Source: Saturnia japonica
Taxonomy: Eukaryota > Arthropoda > Insecta > Lepidoptera > Saturniidae
Length of the DNA: 64,000 nt
Direction of reading: 5' to 3'
Assembly (NCBI GenBank): GCA_033032175.1
Contig: CM065323.1
Coordinates: forward strand, 248,001-312,000
In this document: positions 11,521 to 25,400 of the stretch, in pieces
How positions within the stretch are numbered: position 1 is the stretch's first letter
Layout: each line of letters starts with the position of its first letter
Program-made: the position numbers and the translations under genes
The notes under the pieces: model-generated
The model's input: the letters and a program-made list of their open reading frames with translations, nothing else
Databases searched by the model: none
What the model was told of the DNA's origin: nothing

Positions 11521-12140
11521 TTTGCCATATAAGTTTCCTCATTTAACTAATTTTTTTTTTTACATTTTATTTAGAGTATTTTTTTCCTTATAATCTGAGA
11601 TAGATAACGTAAACAGAATATAATCTCGATACCTAATAACACCTTCACGGATCCGACGCGACGTGGTTTTTAATACATATTGTATTCTCAACGAAACTAC
11701 ACTGTTTATTGTCATTCGTCAACATTTAACGCCAACGGTCTATAGAATATAGATGCTAAGAACAGTTCCGTCGCGCTCGCGCTACTCGGCTCGGTTTAGG
11801 TATGTGGCTTGACCGTGGGATGGTGTTGTTGTTTACGTCACAACACGCGTGAAATATTCCTTCACATAATAATAAATGTACATTAATTTAAATACAAAAT
11901 TTACTTACTTCCTGTTAAGCATGATATTACTGACTTATGGATAAATCATTAGGACTCATGTAGACGGCGCGACACCCTTGTACGTAGGTACTAAGTAAGT
12001 CTTCATTCTCTGTTTAGCTGTTTACGAATTCAAGCCGTCAGAACTGTTAAGAAATATGGTTTGTGTTGCGGACAGCGAGCGGGGCGGGCGAATAACGATA
12101 GTCTAATAGTATAAAATGAACAAGTAAATGAAATAATACG

Positions 12141-12648
12141 TGTTAGGAATAAGGTTTATAAATACGTGTTAGGAATAGATATAATAATATGAACTGAATA
12201 TGTGTGTATATGTGTATTTTAAAACGATTAGAATAAGAATATAGCTAGTTGTAAGTTTAAATGTATAAATTTCACTAGTTGTAAGGATGAACCATGCCAG
12301 ACTCGGAACATCTGGCATGGTGACTCATAGTACTGCCGAGAGCGCGCACACAGGGCGTGCGCGCTCATTGGCTGAGCGACGCCCCGCACGGAATCCATCG
12401 CACTACCGGTTGCGAGTCAAAGGGCGAGGTTAAATATAGCGGAGAGGGCGGCAGTACTGCGATCAGTTCGAGAAACACCACAACACCAGCAACAGCAAGC
12501 AGCGAATCTACAAGCAAACTACAGTCAAGAACGTTATTAAGAAACCACATTGTTACTACGAACTACTGTAACTTTGTAAGAAACAAGAATAAAACAAGCG
12601 CTATTAATTTAGCACACATTAAAATATTGTGGACGTCCTTTTATTCAC
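12141..12648 (+). mobile_element. LTR-like segment, probably a solo LTR
   Basis: The segment has LTR architecture in order: a TGTTAGGAAT start (present twice, at 12141 and 12167), a U3-like part with a perfect hairpin at 12291-12321, a TTAAATATAGCGG TATA-like box near 12430, a transcribed-looking CA-rich part, AATAAA near 12585, and an end TTTATTCACA. No internal gag-pol region lies beside it. I could not find a matching target-site duplication, so the boundaries are approximate. Confidence 0.5.
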
Positions 12649-12649
12649 A

Positions 12650-13347
12650 ATAGTTTGTATCTAGAACGCAACCTTATTGGTAGGTATTGATACTCTTTGA
12701 TATTTTTATAAGAAGAAAATTGTCAATATGGATTATCTCTCGGTAGAGAGTAGTATATTCTTTGTAGATTATTCTTAAGTCAACAAAATGTGAATCATAT
12801 ATTATTCTCGTGTGCTTCATAATAAAATAAGGTCTTTTAGTAAAACGATTGTTCTATTTGTTAAAATAACCTCCACAAGAATATTAAGCGTACGTGAACA
12901 GTTGACATGTTATTTATCTCTGGTTGACATAACCAATTCTTAGAAAGCAGGGAAAGTGAGAAAATTATCAGTTAGTAACACTGATTAAATTTTATACACT
13001 CAATGACACTTGACAGTCTCGATGGAGTTTTTGGCAGCATCTTGAAGTGACATGTTGCGGTTTTTATTTTAATAGTAACATTGGCGGTATTTTGCGTATA
13101 GTTTGGTTGTTGTGCATAAAGTGAAGTAAATTATAAATATAAAGTACGAGCATGCATTTTGAGATGTCACAAAAACAGCCTACATAGTTCTAACAAGAGA
13201 GCCACCATCTTGTCAGGAGACCCCACTTTGCACAATTATTAAATAAATTTACGAAGGTTTAAAGTCATTGACAACAGCAAGTGCTTTTCGCGGCGCCAAA
13301 ACAAGAAGACAGTCTCGACGTTATTTATCTCTGGTCTCGACGGTTCA
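12650..13347. other. Upstream flank of Dim1, no gene recognised
   Basis: AT-rich sequence upstream of the Dim1 start. GTTATTTATCTCTGGT occurs twice, near 12908 and 13320. No coding exon is evident. Confidence 0.4.
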
Positions 13348-13388
13348 ATTGACAGCTTGACAACTTGACATTCTTGACAGCATTGACA
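13348..13388 (+). promoter_or_regulatory. Cluster of five TTGACA motifs upstream of Dim1
   Basis: Five copies of WTTGACA occur in 41 bp (ATTGACA, CTTGACA three times, ATTGACA), ending 140 bp before the Dim1 ATG. No TATA box is obvious nearby. The position fits a proximal promoter element, but the factor is unknown and the idea rests on motif density alone. Confidence 0.35.
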
Positions 13389-13527
13389 GCTATGAGCCAA
13401 ACTAACCAAACGAAAAAAAAATAAAAAATAGTATTTGTATTGCACAGAGTACTTTTCAAAATCCGAAAGCCTGTCATTGCCGATTTTATATTTATTGCAA
13501 TAAAATTGGTTTATAAACACTTTTGCA

Positions 13528-15791
13528 ATGAGTTATATGCTTGGACATCTACATAATGGCTGGCAAGTAGATCAAGCCATACTATCCGAGGAAGACCGAG
13601 TCGTTGTGAGTAAAATGTATTTATAGTGGTTGGGAAATATTTATGAAATAACTCGGAACTAAATATTGCTGTAATTTTATTTGTAGGTGATTAGATTTGG
13701 TCATGACTGGGATCCGACTTGCATGAAGATGGATGAAGTACTGTACAGCATAGCTGAGAAGGTGAAGAATTTTGCTGTTATCTATCTCGTGGACATCACA
13801 GAAGTACCCGACTTCAATAAAATGTGAGTTAAGTGTTATATACATATAATCAGTTCTTCATTTGCAAATCTTTTGTAATATTATAAAACAACTATGTCTT
13901 TGGTTGCTTATAACTTGAGAACTGCTGATGTCTTTGGTTGCTTATAACTTGAGAACTGCTGATCTGATTATGTTTTGTGTAGTTTGAAAACGAATCCAAT
14001 ATGAAATTAGCAAAAATCAGAAAAAATTGGGTTAAAATATATAATCGTTTGGCATGCGGAGGAGAATGGGAGGGGTCATGGGCATGCCCCTAACCCTCTG
14101 ACACTAATCCCGTTACAAGGTAATTCCATTAGAATTGGAACTCACCAGCTGCTAGAGTGGCACACTCTGCTCATTCTTTTCATGAAACTTAACACACTAG
14201 GAACTCCCTTCGGTCACTCCTTGCTACTATATCCTTTTGAATAGCTAAACTTTAGTTCAAACAATAGTATCCCTTTTATTTAAATAACATAAAATATACA
14301 TAGTCTTTTATATTTATACAAGAAAATTAATGTAAAATTAATTTTTTACTTTTATTGTATTCATTGGAACCATTAAAATATTTACAAAAAAGATTATGTA
14401 TGATATTAGTTGTATTAGTACAACAACATAATAATAAAACAATAAATTTTGAAAAATTGCTTCTTTATAATTGTTTGTTTATTGTTTTGTCAAGCTCTGC
14501 TGAGATACTGTACAAATACAGTTCAGTCTATGTAAGTGTTAATGTTTGGTTTCAGGGATTTTTGTTTTGTGAAATGTTCATAGAATGATAAAATCGTTTT
14601 TGCTTTTCATTTCATAGTTTTTTGTATTCGCTGCTACCATTTTTTAGGTTTGAGGTTAGACTCATTTTTATTAATTATCTTGGAAACGGTGATTACCTTG
14701 TAAAGGGAGGGGCACCACTGTAATGGGGAATCTAATCTCTATGGAATTCAAACCCCATTTGTGCTGAATGAATCTAAATCCAACCAAAAATTTGTATTAT
14801 TAGCACAATGCACATTAGAAAGGGATAGAAATAGTACTTGCAAGAAACACCATTGTCATTCTCACTCGCACATCCCTATAAATATAGCACTGATGCGAAG
14901 CCTCAGTGCAAAGTGGCAATTATTTGTCAATGCTCAAGAACAAAGAAGAACATCAAGAAAATAGAAGCCTAAAGCAAGCCAGCATTCTGTCAAATAACTG
15001 CTCAAGCACTAGATCATCATAGTGTTAAGAAATATTGTATAGGAATTTGAAGAATATTTTGGCTTGATTTGGTGTTTGTGCTCTAATTGATCCCGCAAGT
15101 GTCCCACTCCGCACCTGCTGTTTGCAGCACCATGCCTCTGCATACCTCTCTGAATAAATTCCGAATACTGTTTCCCTCTATCCTCATGCCTGGTGGAGTT
15201 GAATGTGCACAAGGACTCAAGACAAGATAGTAATGTGCTTAGCCTCTGGGAGGGACCTGGCTCTCAATTGCAAGCTATGGTGTAATCACCATGTTTGGCT
15301 ACACCAAAAACTTAGGGGTCATTGTAGGGATTCAAACCCACATTGATAGAAAAAGTATCCATACACCCTACCACTGAAACAGAAGTATTATAACCAAGTG
15401 CTACCTATATTTTAACAAGAATAAAAAATGGTCTTTATCACTCATGGAATATGTTCAATTTGTATTAGTGAAAAAGTTTTTAGAACTGGAACAGTAGTTT
15501 GAGAGATTACCCCCTACAAATGTTACCTCGTTATAATCTTAAATATAGATATAACAAACAATATTTTTTCATTCCAGGTACGAGTTGTATGACCCTTGTA
15601 CAGTGATGTTTTTTTTCCGCAACAAACATATAATGATAGATTTGGGCACCGGTAACAACAATAAGATCAACTGGCCGCTAGAGGATAAGCAGGAAATGAT
15701 TGACATCATAGAGACAGTCTACAGAGGAGCTAGAAAGGGTCGGGGTCTTGTTGTATCACCTAAAGACTACTCTACAAAATACAGATATTGA
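13528..15791 (+). CDS. Dim1: Dim1/TXNL4A, U5 snRNP 15 kDa thioredoxin-like protein
   Basis: Complete gene in three exons: 13528-13605, 13687-13823 and 15578-15791. Introns start GTGAGT and end TTGTAG and TTCCAG. Joined, they give 142 residues plus stop, the exact length usual for this highly conserved family. The protein begins MSYMLGHLHNGWQVDQAI and has the thioredoxin fold with a WDPTCMKMDEVL region in place of a redox CxxC site. It continues with IYLVDITEVPDFN and FFFRNKHIMIDLGTGNNNK and ends in KGRGLVVSPKDYSTKYRY. The family is an essential U5 and U4/U6.U5 tri-snRNP component in the nucleus, needed for pre-mRNA splicing. Intron 2 (1.75 kb) holds a 34-bp tandem duplication and a SINE. The ATG is the only start giving the conserved N-terminus. 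Confidence 0.97.
13895..13962. repeat. Perfect 34-bp tandem duplication in Dim1 intron 2
   Basis: Two identical 34-bp units, each beginning TGTCTTTGGTTGCTTATAAC, lie head to tail 70 bp inside intron 2. Perfect identity suggests a recent duplication or an assembly artefact. Confidence 0.9.
15240..15382 (-). repeat. tRNA-derived SINE, family S2, copy 2
   Basis: On the minus strand, CAGTGGTAGGGTGTATGGAT resembles a polymerase III A box and GGGTTTGAATCCC a B box. The 3' part ends GAGAGCCAGGTCCCTCCCAG, as in the copies at 5.9 and 58.4 kb. It sits in Dim1 intron 2, antisense to that gene. Confidence 0.68.
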
Positions 15792-18700
15792 GGTTATATC
15801 CTTACATATAAGGGTTTTTTGGTCTCTTTATGGAAAAGAATGATCCAATGTGTCTGGATGAGTTTGGTAGAAATACTTGAATGTTGATTGTGTTATCAAC
15901 TAGTACTTGTTTGATAAATGTCTATTACTACCTCATTACAATATTACTCTCCGGTGTATGATCACTATCAGCATTCAATATGCGTCATCATCACCTATAG
16001 ACCTAAAAAATAACATTTAACTAACTTACTTGTAGATTCACTAGAATCACTTACTAACGAGCATTGTTCTAAATGTTCTTGTACAAATTGTATTTATAAG
16101 AATTAAATAATTTTATAGTAATTTTAATACATTTTTATTACTTCTCACCTTGTGTCTATTTTACTATTGACAATAACAAATATGTATGTAATGCTCTACA
16201 ATCTAATGACTCTGTATACTCTGTCTTTTTTATTGTTCTGAACAATGTTTGTTAAAAACAAAATCTGGTTATTATACTATATGTGCCCTGAATATTGGCA
16301 AATATTTCATAATTACATCTGGGCCTTCAAAAATGTCACCTATAAGAACTCTGTCTTTTATAATTATTGTAAACAAACAAAAAAAGGAGGTTCTCAATTT
16401 GAATGTATTTTTTTAATGTTCAGCCACAACTTCTTTGTTTATGAACTGATTTCCTTGATTCTTTCTTCGTTGGAAAGGGGATTCCTCAAGGGTGGTCCCA
16501 TTTTAATTTAATTGGCCCAATGCCAACCACCAACTAAGAAGATACACCAGGGAACCTCCCAAAATCATTGAAGTTGGTCTTCTTAGAGTTTTTAAATTGT
16601 TTTGTTATTGTTCAATGTCATAGTTTATGTATACTGATGAAATTGCAATTATTCCTTTCCGTCTATAATTATCAAGGCCAGATTACGTCATTGAATAGAT
16701 TTCCGCAGCCTGTATGGTGCTGTTTCGGATGTCCAGCTTTCACTAAAACACATTGTATGTGCACAAGATGTAGATGTTTCATTACTCATGTTAAAAAAAA
16801 CATTTGCTAAGTAAGTGCAGAATCCCAAAGTCATATTATGAGAGAGACAAATGAATTTTAGACAATAAAGTTAAAGCCTCAATAAATAATATACTATATC
16901 CATGGGTAGACCCCAATAATTAGAATTATTGACATCCTAATTTAGTTTAGTATTTATATAATTAATTTTATTTTAACAGTAATAGAAACCGTTTTTATAA
17001 TATGTACAATAAATTCTCTCATTCCAATTCTATATAATTAGATATTTAGTTAATAAGTTTGACACCACTTGTCAAAATTGCTAGTGAAACTATTTTAGAA
17101 AAGTTCTCTGCTCTCAACTCGTATTTACGCTCGTATTCATCTGACCAGTAACAAAAGTACGACTAATGAGGAAGGACTAATAAATGAAGGATAAAAATAT
17201 TTAGTGAATTTTCACTAATAAAACGAGCATTGTTAATTTGAGAAAAACGTAAGTTTATTCAGTCTTGCACAGACAATCGATTAGGGAACACAGTAATGTA
17301 ACGCAAACATGTCTTACACTACCTTGTACTGACGCGACAACAAGCCGTTAACTCGGCAATGCAATGCAGAGCCACGTACATGTATGTACAAATTCATTAG
17401 AACCGGTCGCCCGGTCCTTCAGTCTCCTCGCGCGGTGACAGCAGCACCGAACAACTCTTGTACGAGTCTCACTCTTTATAGAAACGGGCTGCAGAACATA
17501 TTTGTTCCCTATCGTATACATTAATGAGAGTGATATCTGTGTATCGCTTCGCATACATGAGCTTCTTTTCAACAATTACTGTAAAAACAGAAAAGTGTTA
17601 CATGATGTATAAGTTAAGGATCAACAATGTTAACTGGATTTGGAACGGAGTAAAGTCGATAGTTTTCGGTGTGAGTACCGCGGCCGCTCTGAATGCTTTA
17701 CAAAACGCAGCATTCATAACATACGTGAGGAGTTAATAAATTATATACAATTTGTTCGTGTTTCGTTCAATGTTAAGATCTGAGAGATGTTCATCCCTCG
17801 GGTGCGGGAGGAAGCGCTGGCGCTTACTTTGCGTCTAGATCTCATAAGACGTTTATAGTTCGCTCAACTTATTTAAATGATTATAATTAATGAATGAGAG
17901 TTGTGTATGCGCTCGCGAGCGGTGTGTGACATTGACTAGCGCACCGCTGCACGGCGCACCGCACGCATGCACCGCACGGTGAACGTAAACTATGTCGCGT
18001 CACGCTCCCTCCCATATTACATGTAGGAACTCCATAGAAATCTTTGTTCAGTGGAACAGAGCTTAAATGTCCACAAAAGTGTAATAGGAGCTATGTCATA
18101 GTGGATCGCTAGATTTAAAATTTATTTTATAAATCATGAGTGCAGAGTGCGACTCCTACAATAAACCTAAAGTTTTATATAAAAGGAAGTTTTGTTATGC
18201 AACTTTACCAAAATGGTAATTAAGTTTTTTGCCTAAATACTTAAAGGAGTTTGAGCGCAGCTGCGTCTGAACCAGTACTCTTGAAGAGTTAACATGTTAC
18301 CATCAATCTTTCTTCATAAACAAAATCACACATTCCACTTTTATGAAGGAAAGTATTTCCATTTATAGCACTAAATTAATAGTGTACTTCAAAGTTCATG
18401 CCCTTTTCACTTTGTATGTATTGAAATGTGAAGTGAACATTTCAGCTCTGTTCCGTTACAAATTTGGTATCTCGATAGTTGACGGCTTGGTTGATAGGTT
18501 TTACATATAAAATTTTTGCAAATTTAATCAGGTTAAAAGGTTAGGCAGTCGTATTGTTGATGAACATTTTGATTAAGACGTTATTTATCCAGGACTCACA
18601 CATGTACGTACGTACACACATATGTTTATTTGTGGAAAATTGCATATTACACTAAGAGTAATGTGGGTAACCAATGAAATTAAATAGAGATAACGCTAAT

Positions 18701-19444
18701 GTATACTAGTATTCGCGAATGTTTGTTCATAGTTACGGCACGCTATGATGGCCGTTTTGACATATTACAATAGTGACGTGAAATGTACGTTCGGCCATAT
18801 CAACCAAATACACAAGAAAAGACGTAAACAGAGTCCAAATTAACGAGCACGGGTCACCAGTACTGCAGTATCAATCACAACCACAGTTTTCGAAGCAACG
18901 TCAAGTCGATAGATACAGCTGTTTTGCATAGTTTGCCGGAGGTAGTAGTTGTGCTGGCCAGCGATTCTATAAGTGACGGTTGTATTAAATTTCGAATTTA
19001 AAAAAACATAAATGGTAAATAAATACCTACACTAATAATTATAATCCATTGACGATTCTGTCAAATGACGCTGTTTTTTTTAGTAAAAGCCATAATATAT
19101 AACATTATATAGTTTAGAAATCAGTGTAATTAATTAATTTTGTGTTCTAAAATTATACATTTGATAAACTTTATGATTAACTGCACATCAATATTGACAA
19201 TAAAGAACATCAATATGCTCCTTAAAACGTAGTAATTAATTTATACGAAATTTCATGAGCGGGCAAACGTCAAAATGGCCATCATAACGTACCGCTACTA
19301 TAGTTAATAAATAATGGAATAACAACAACCTCTGCAAGCAAGTACAAGTTATAAGTCGTATAGTGAATTGAGATAGTTGATCAGCTCAAGCGAGCGCGCA
19401 CGAATGCGACGTAAGTACATGTGTGAGAGCGAATGGAAGTGGGT
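15792..19444. other. Dim1 3' flank and spacer before TMEM131 3' end
   Basis: No coding exon is recognised. AATAAA at about 16864 could end a 1-kb Dim1 3' UTR, and AATTAAATAA near 16104 is a nearer alternative. GC-richer patches lie at 17400-17450 and 17900-18000. Dim1 and TMEM131 are convergent, so both 3' UTRs fall here. Confidence 0.4.
18625..18630 (-). terminator. Candidate TMEM131 polyadenylation signal
   Basis: TTTATT on the plus strand reads AATAAA on the minus strand, about 815 bp beyond the TMEM131 stop codon. Other matches exist further on, so this is only a candidate. Confidence 0.25.
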
Positions 19445-22400
19445 TTATCGCGGGGAATCCTGCCTCTTATCGTCGGCGACATGAGTGTTGGAACCCGTGT
19501 TACTGTTGTTCGTAGTAGTATTGGTATTAGTGGCGGTGAGGGGTCGCTCCGACTGAGCGGACTGAGCGGGCGCGTCGTTCCAGTGCAGGACGTTGGGCGC
19601 CCAGATCGCGGACAGCGAGTGGAAGGGATCATAAACCCTTGCAGGAGGAGGCGCCGCTGGGAAGCCGGGCGGAGGACGCAGCGCCGCTCCCCACCCCCCA
19701 GGGCCGGTACCCGCTACTCCCCACGCCTCCGCGGCTCCGCCCCACACCGACGATCCCATCGAGCGGAACGCGCCCGGGCTCTCGTCTGCAACGCCATATT
19801 TTCAACTCATTTCATTAATCAACATTTTAAAAACACATATTTGTAAACTACATAATTGTCCAAGTAAAACAATCACGAACAGATTATTACTACATGTTAC
19901 ATGTCAAGTGACGCATCCTTATTTAAGAGATGTAGCATAATTACTAAAATAGGAACTTGATTCCTTTTAAGGACGCCCTCTCATTTTTACGTGCTTCAAT
20001 TTTAGGTATAAAGTCGTACTACTTACTACACGTGACAGCGCAACGACATTTGATACTTATACCATTTCCATTTTTTATTTTCTCAATGACAACTCCTGGG
20101 AAAACTTGAACGAGCGTCTTTTTTACATTATGTATGCATTATTTTATAAAAACATAACGTTTTCACATGTACAAGGTTATAACAGAGTCGGAGAAACTGA
20201 TAGGGATGGAGCTATATCGATAAACGTAACACGATAACAGACCCAATTTTTTTTTTCAAAATGTAAGAAACTAAACTACTGCCGGATACTTTTATACAAA
20301 TTTATTAACTAATATTATATTTCATTACAAGATGTTATACGTATTAATTCTTGATTGATAATGACAACTTCCTCAAAATTTTCGAAGCTGTTGTAAAATA
20401 AGTAGGTATAGGTAGATACTCGACAATGAAACGAAAAAATTATAATGACTGGTAATCTTTATTTATTTATATTTGGAAGTTATTGTTGTATTTGTCTTTG
20501 TTCTAAATATAATAAATATATGCGATCGATATCATTACTTATTTGGTCACAACACTACAACTATCAAATTATAACTGTCATCGAGAAAATAAAGAAATGG
20601 AAATAGTATAGTAAGCGGATCAATTATAATGCTAGTGGAACAAGTTCAACAAGGTGTCGTTCGATTCTTCTTAATTGCGGGAGTGACATAGGCTATATAA
20701 TATTTAAGTGCGACGTCTGGAAATCACATAAAAAGCAAAAGTAGTTTTTTTTTGTCAACTTTTTTTTGTTACAGTTTGGTATTTTTTTTCCTTTTAATAA
20801 TTTGGCTTGTTTGGTAGGTCTTTTTAACATCTACAATTATTTACTTGAGTACTTGTATTGCACAATATAGAGTTTTAAAATAGTCTCTTATCTTGTAGTA
20901 ATATTGTGAAAAGATTGATATAACTCAACTATTCGTCGTTTAAAAAAACTGTACTATATGTATACTGTATTATATGGATAAATGTTATCTTCCATGTAGA
21001 ACGTAAAGTAATTTAAAAGATTACAAAGTTGGAATCGATTTCTAATGAAAATCGGTTACCGATTGTCATTGGTGCATCCTTAGTTACGTCACGTCGATAG
21101 CTGTCCGCTCGAGCGCGAACTTAATTTTTTTTTGACTTGTTTTTCTGGTAAAAGTTGTATTGAAACAAAATGGTTGTTTTTCTCATATATTATAGTGAAT
21201 ATATAATTTGGAATTATTTTTAGGCCAAGTAAACTTGACTATATTATGTGGTATAACAGGGCAAGTTTTTACTTTGAAAACTATTTATTTACTGATTTTC
21301 GGTACCTGAATTAACCGTGACTCGCGTGAGGGCTACTTTTTTTTTTAATTTTAGCTTTCTGTCTATGTAGGCGATTACTCCGGAAATTGATTTATTAAAT
21401 GCTTTTAGTTACATAATATTTAGGACAGTTGTTGTTGTCAAAAGTTTAATTTACCCATAGGCACCTGTTATATATTACCAAAATACAATAGTTTTGTTGT
21501 AATCGGGACCGAAAAACTGTGAAAATTAATACTTTTTGAGAACGCATCCGTAAAGCTAAATATCATTTATTGATAATATGATTATGCTTAAAAAATTAAG
21601 GAATTTAAGTTCTGTCAATTATAATAACAATAATTGAGATCGCAAATCAGAACACTTGAAATACGCTTTCACACGTATTTGAGTGCTTGAGTCAAGATGA
21701 TACTGCCATCTTCATCATTTTTCCAGAAAATATACTTCTCTACGCCTTGCGTTCACAAAATGTAGGAATTGTAATTTATTATTTATATTATATATTAAAA
21801 AGTTACTGATAAATTATAGATGTACAACGGTATTCGGTTTATCGACGTTCATGTATTTTTGTTTCCCTCTAGTTTTAAGGGCTATAAATTGTAACGCTGC
21901 ACGTAGTACAAGAAAACCATTAATCATTCATTTCTTTATTTATGGAGGAAGTTATTGTGCAAAATGTTTTAAAACGTTTACCAATGTCATTATTTTTATA
22001 ATCATAATTGATAGTTGTGTGGATACTTCGTGCAACTCTTCCTATGATAAATATAGTAAAAAGAGGAAGTGGCCGAGTAGCACTCACCAAGATAGTCCGA
22101 GCGCGCGCGCCACGCGTACTCCGAGTCGGGAAGGCGAGGCGCGGGACTCTCGCCGTTGAAGAAGAACAGTGAGTTGTCTGCCGGCACCACTGTCGGCTCA
22201 GCGCGACGCCGCACGTCCGAACCGATAGGCGGCAGAGGAGCGCGCACCCCGCTCGCACTTCCCATCCCAGCCCCGACCCCCGTCTCTGTCGTTGCGGCAG
22301 CGCTCGCCCCCGCCGCCACAACTGAGCTCCAGCTGGCACCCCACCGCACGGCAGGAACGCGCGTCTCCCCTGTCCCACGCGGCGGCGAGTCACGGGTCGG

Positions 22401-25400
22401 TGAGACGGCGCGTTCGGACCTGCGACGTGCACCCTTGTCCCTACGCCCTTGTTGCCTGGCAGCACGCGCACGACTCCCGGCCTCTCCGTCAGTGCGTACG
22501 CGCCGCGTGTCCCCGGCGTCGCGGCGAGGTCTAGTGCCGCGTCCGAGTCCGTCGCCATGTCGGTAATTAGTATCAGGCGGTGCGGCTCTCTCACGCAGTA
22601 CATCAGCAGGCTCGGTGCCGGTTGAATTCCTGTCCTCATCGCCGTCGCGCTCGTCTGCCGGAGAAGAAGACGTGGAGGATGCGGATGCGGAGTCAGTCGA
22701 GATCGCGTCTTCGTCATGGATACCGCGAGGCCGCTCCTCCGTCTCGGGATCAGCTTCGTACCCGTCGATCGGATCGGCATCGGTCTCTTCTGGTGGCCTC
22801 TCGTCGTCCATCGTCTCATCGTCATCGTCCTCGTCGAGGTGAATTCTGTCGGTCAAATCAGCAGGCGCCTCAACCGTGTCCGGACGTGTCGGCGGGTGCA
22901 TGTCTCGGTCTACATCGAGATCCTCGCTGGAGCGCGAGTCGTCATCTTCGTCGTCGTCGGCGGCACGAAGGACCCTGCTACGCCAGCGCTCGAACGCTCT
23001 ACGTTCTGCGTGCGCATCACTCGGAGCGGGAGGACGACGCGGCTGGCGACGGCGGCGAGGGGGCGGTGCGCGGGGAGCGGGCGCTGGTGTCACAGGTCGG
23101 GCGAGGGAACGCAGGTCGAGGGGCGCTCGGTCGGGGGGCTGCAAGCGCGGCGGCCGTACGCGCCGCAACTCGCGCTCCGCATCGATGGCGGCGGCGGCGA
23201 GCACGAGCGCGAGACCGAGTAACGCGAGCAACGTACCCGCAGCACGCAAAGCCGGCTCGAAGGGAGGGCGATGCACGCGCGGAGCACAGCGGGGTAGAAG
23301 CGTGGCGGGAGCCAGGGCGAGAAGCGAAAACTCAGTGGAGGCAGTCCCAGCGCGGACGCGCAGGCGGCAGGGGACACGTGCGAGTGAGTAGTCAGCCGCG
23401 AAAATGATGTGCAGCGACCGAGACTCGTTGGGTGCCAGCGTGAGCGGGCCGCAGGGCTGCAGGCGGAAGCCGCGCGCCTGACACGGCACCCCGGCGAGCC
23501 GCCAGTCGCGCAGGCGCACAGGCACGGGACCAGTGTTGCGCGCCACCACAGTGCGCCGCACCGCGCCGCCCTCCGCGCCCGCGCCTGCACCACCGCCCGA
23601 GCCCTCGGCACACTCGCGAACCTACCGTTACGTTACATTAATGACTGCCTGTTTTTACGATCTTTAATTTTGCACCATCAGATTGAATTCAGTCATGATG
23701 TACCTCGAATAATATAGGTGCGTTAGTACCGGGCCGCCGCCCGCCCAGCTCGAAGCTAGGGTACGCGCCTCGACCCCACAGGTGAACGCCCTCTAGTATG
23801 GTCAGATTGTTTCTACGAGCAGGAGAAAAAGAAGTGAGAATGTACCACACTCCAAATATGTATAATATATAAAGAGGCACACTGATCAAACCTCAAGTAG
23901 AGGTAGGCGGTCAACGGGGATGGCTCCTTCGGTGTGAACGTGATCTTAATGTCGAGCTCTGCGTCCGGGGACATGACCAGCATCGGCAGTCGCGCGGTGG
24001 AGTTGTCGGGCGGCGGACGCCACTCGTGCACCGCGCCGCGCGTGCCGCTCCACTCGGTCAGATGGAAGGTGTCTCGCGACCACACGCACCGCTCCGTCTT
24101 GCAGAACGGCGACTCGTCTGCTCCGCCTCTGGAACCACGAACCGACCATCCTCCATTGCTTTCATCTAGAGAACAACCGAGTGTAATGAATTGAAACGCG
24201 AGTCAACGTTCTGCCACCGTGTCGCACGGGTGGCACGAGTACACGGGGTGAACGCTGCCAGGCGGGCGACACACTCACAGCAAGTAGTGGTTGAGCGCGA
24301 TCACCGGCTGCAGCAGTAGTGGGTGGCTGCGCGAGGGGTTGCGTACTGTGATCTTGTATGAAACGCTGGCGCCGACCCCCGCCAGCCCGGCGCCCCCCGC
24401 CTCCTGCCCTCTCACCAGGCGGGGCCACCAGCGTTCCGCACTGCCTTTCACCGGTACCTGCACCACCTGTCGCGCACACGTACACAGATCAGTACACCGT
24501 AAAGAGATTACGTCGGACGGCGACGTGACGGAGGGACGTACCTGCGTGGTGTGCAGATGCAGTGAGAGGTTGTCGTGCGCATGCGCACTCCGCGAGTAGA
24601 TGGCATACCGTGCGACTTGCAGAACTGTGTCTGCCTGGAGTCCTGCATCCTCTCCGTCCACGCCTTCGGTGTCCGCCTCGCCACGTCGCACCCAAGTGGC
24701 GCCCTCTGCCATTATTTGAATGCATTAAAAAAAAAAAAAAACATGTATGCAATTCACACGTGGTGAAACCATTCACTTCTATGTTTTTTTTATAATTCAG
24801 AAAATGATCAAATACGGTTGAATAAGGTTGCCTACATTTTTTCCAAGCAAATATAAACAGGTAGCGTAAATTGGTAATTTACCCTCACCGAGTTTCCTTA
24901 CAAAATTATATTCAAAATGTAGGTAATAATACATATTTCAAACACGATGGTATCAGTGTTGCCAAGTCAATGAAACAAGAAATGGCAAAACACATTAAAA
25001 AGGTGCTTAAACCTTTAAAATTTCGTACCCTAAAAAGTAGCTATAACAATCAAACACAAGTTCATAGCTTTGAAACGTGTTATTTAGTCATTTAAGGTTT
25101 TTTTAACATATATAAAAAAACAAAAAGAATAAAATAAAACAAGTGTATGAACTGGAAAAATTAAAATATGACATTCTTTTAATTGATATATTACCTTATT
25201 ATTAATTAAAAGTGGTCACAATGTTTAGCCAATAATATTTGATATTTTGGCTACATCAATCTGAAATGTTGCCAGATATAGCCAAAAAATGGCTAACTTG
25301 GCAACCCTGGATGATATAGGGTTGTCTTAGCAAGAGTAAGCAAAATCCTTAGAGCGTGGCCTGACAGAGAAACACCGAGTATAAAAACCAATTCATTAGA

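Noticed and set aside
22156..23717. Long open frames on the plus strand and in other frames at 22.1-23.7 kb
   Set aside because: They are antisense or shifted shadows of the GC-rich TMEM131 exon at 22088-23621, with Arg/Ala/Ser-rich low-complexity translations.
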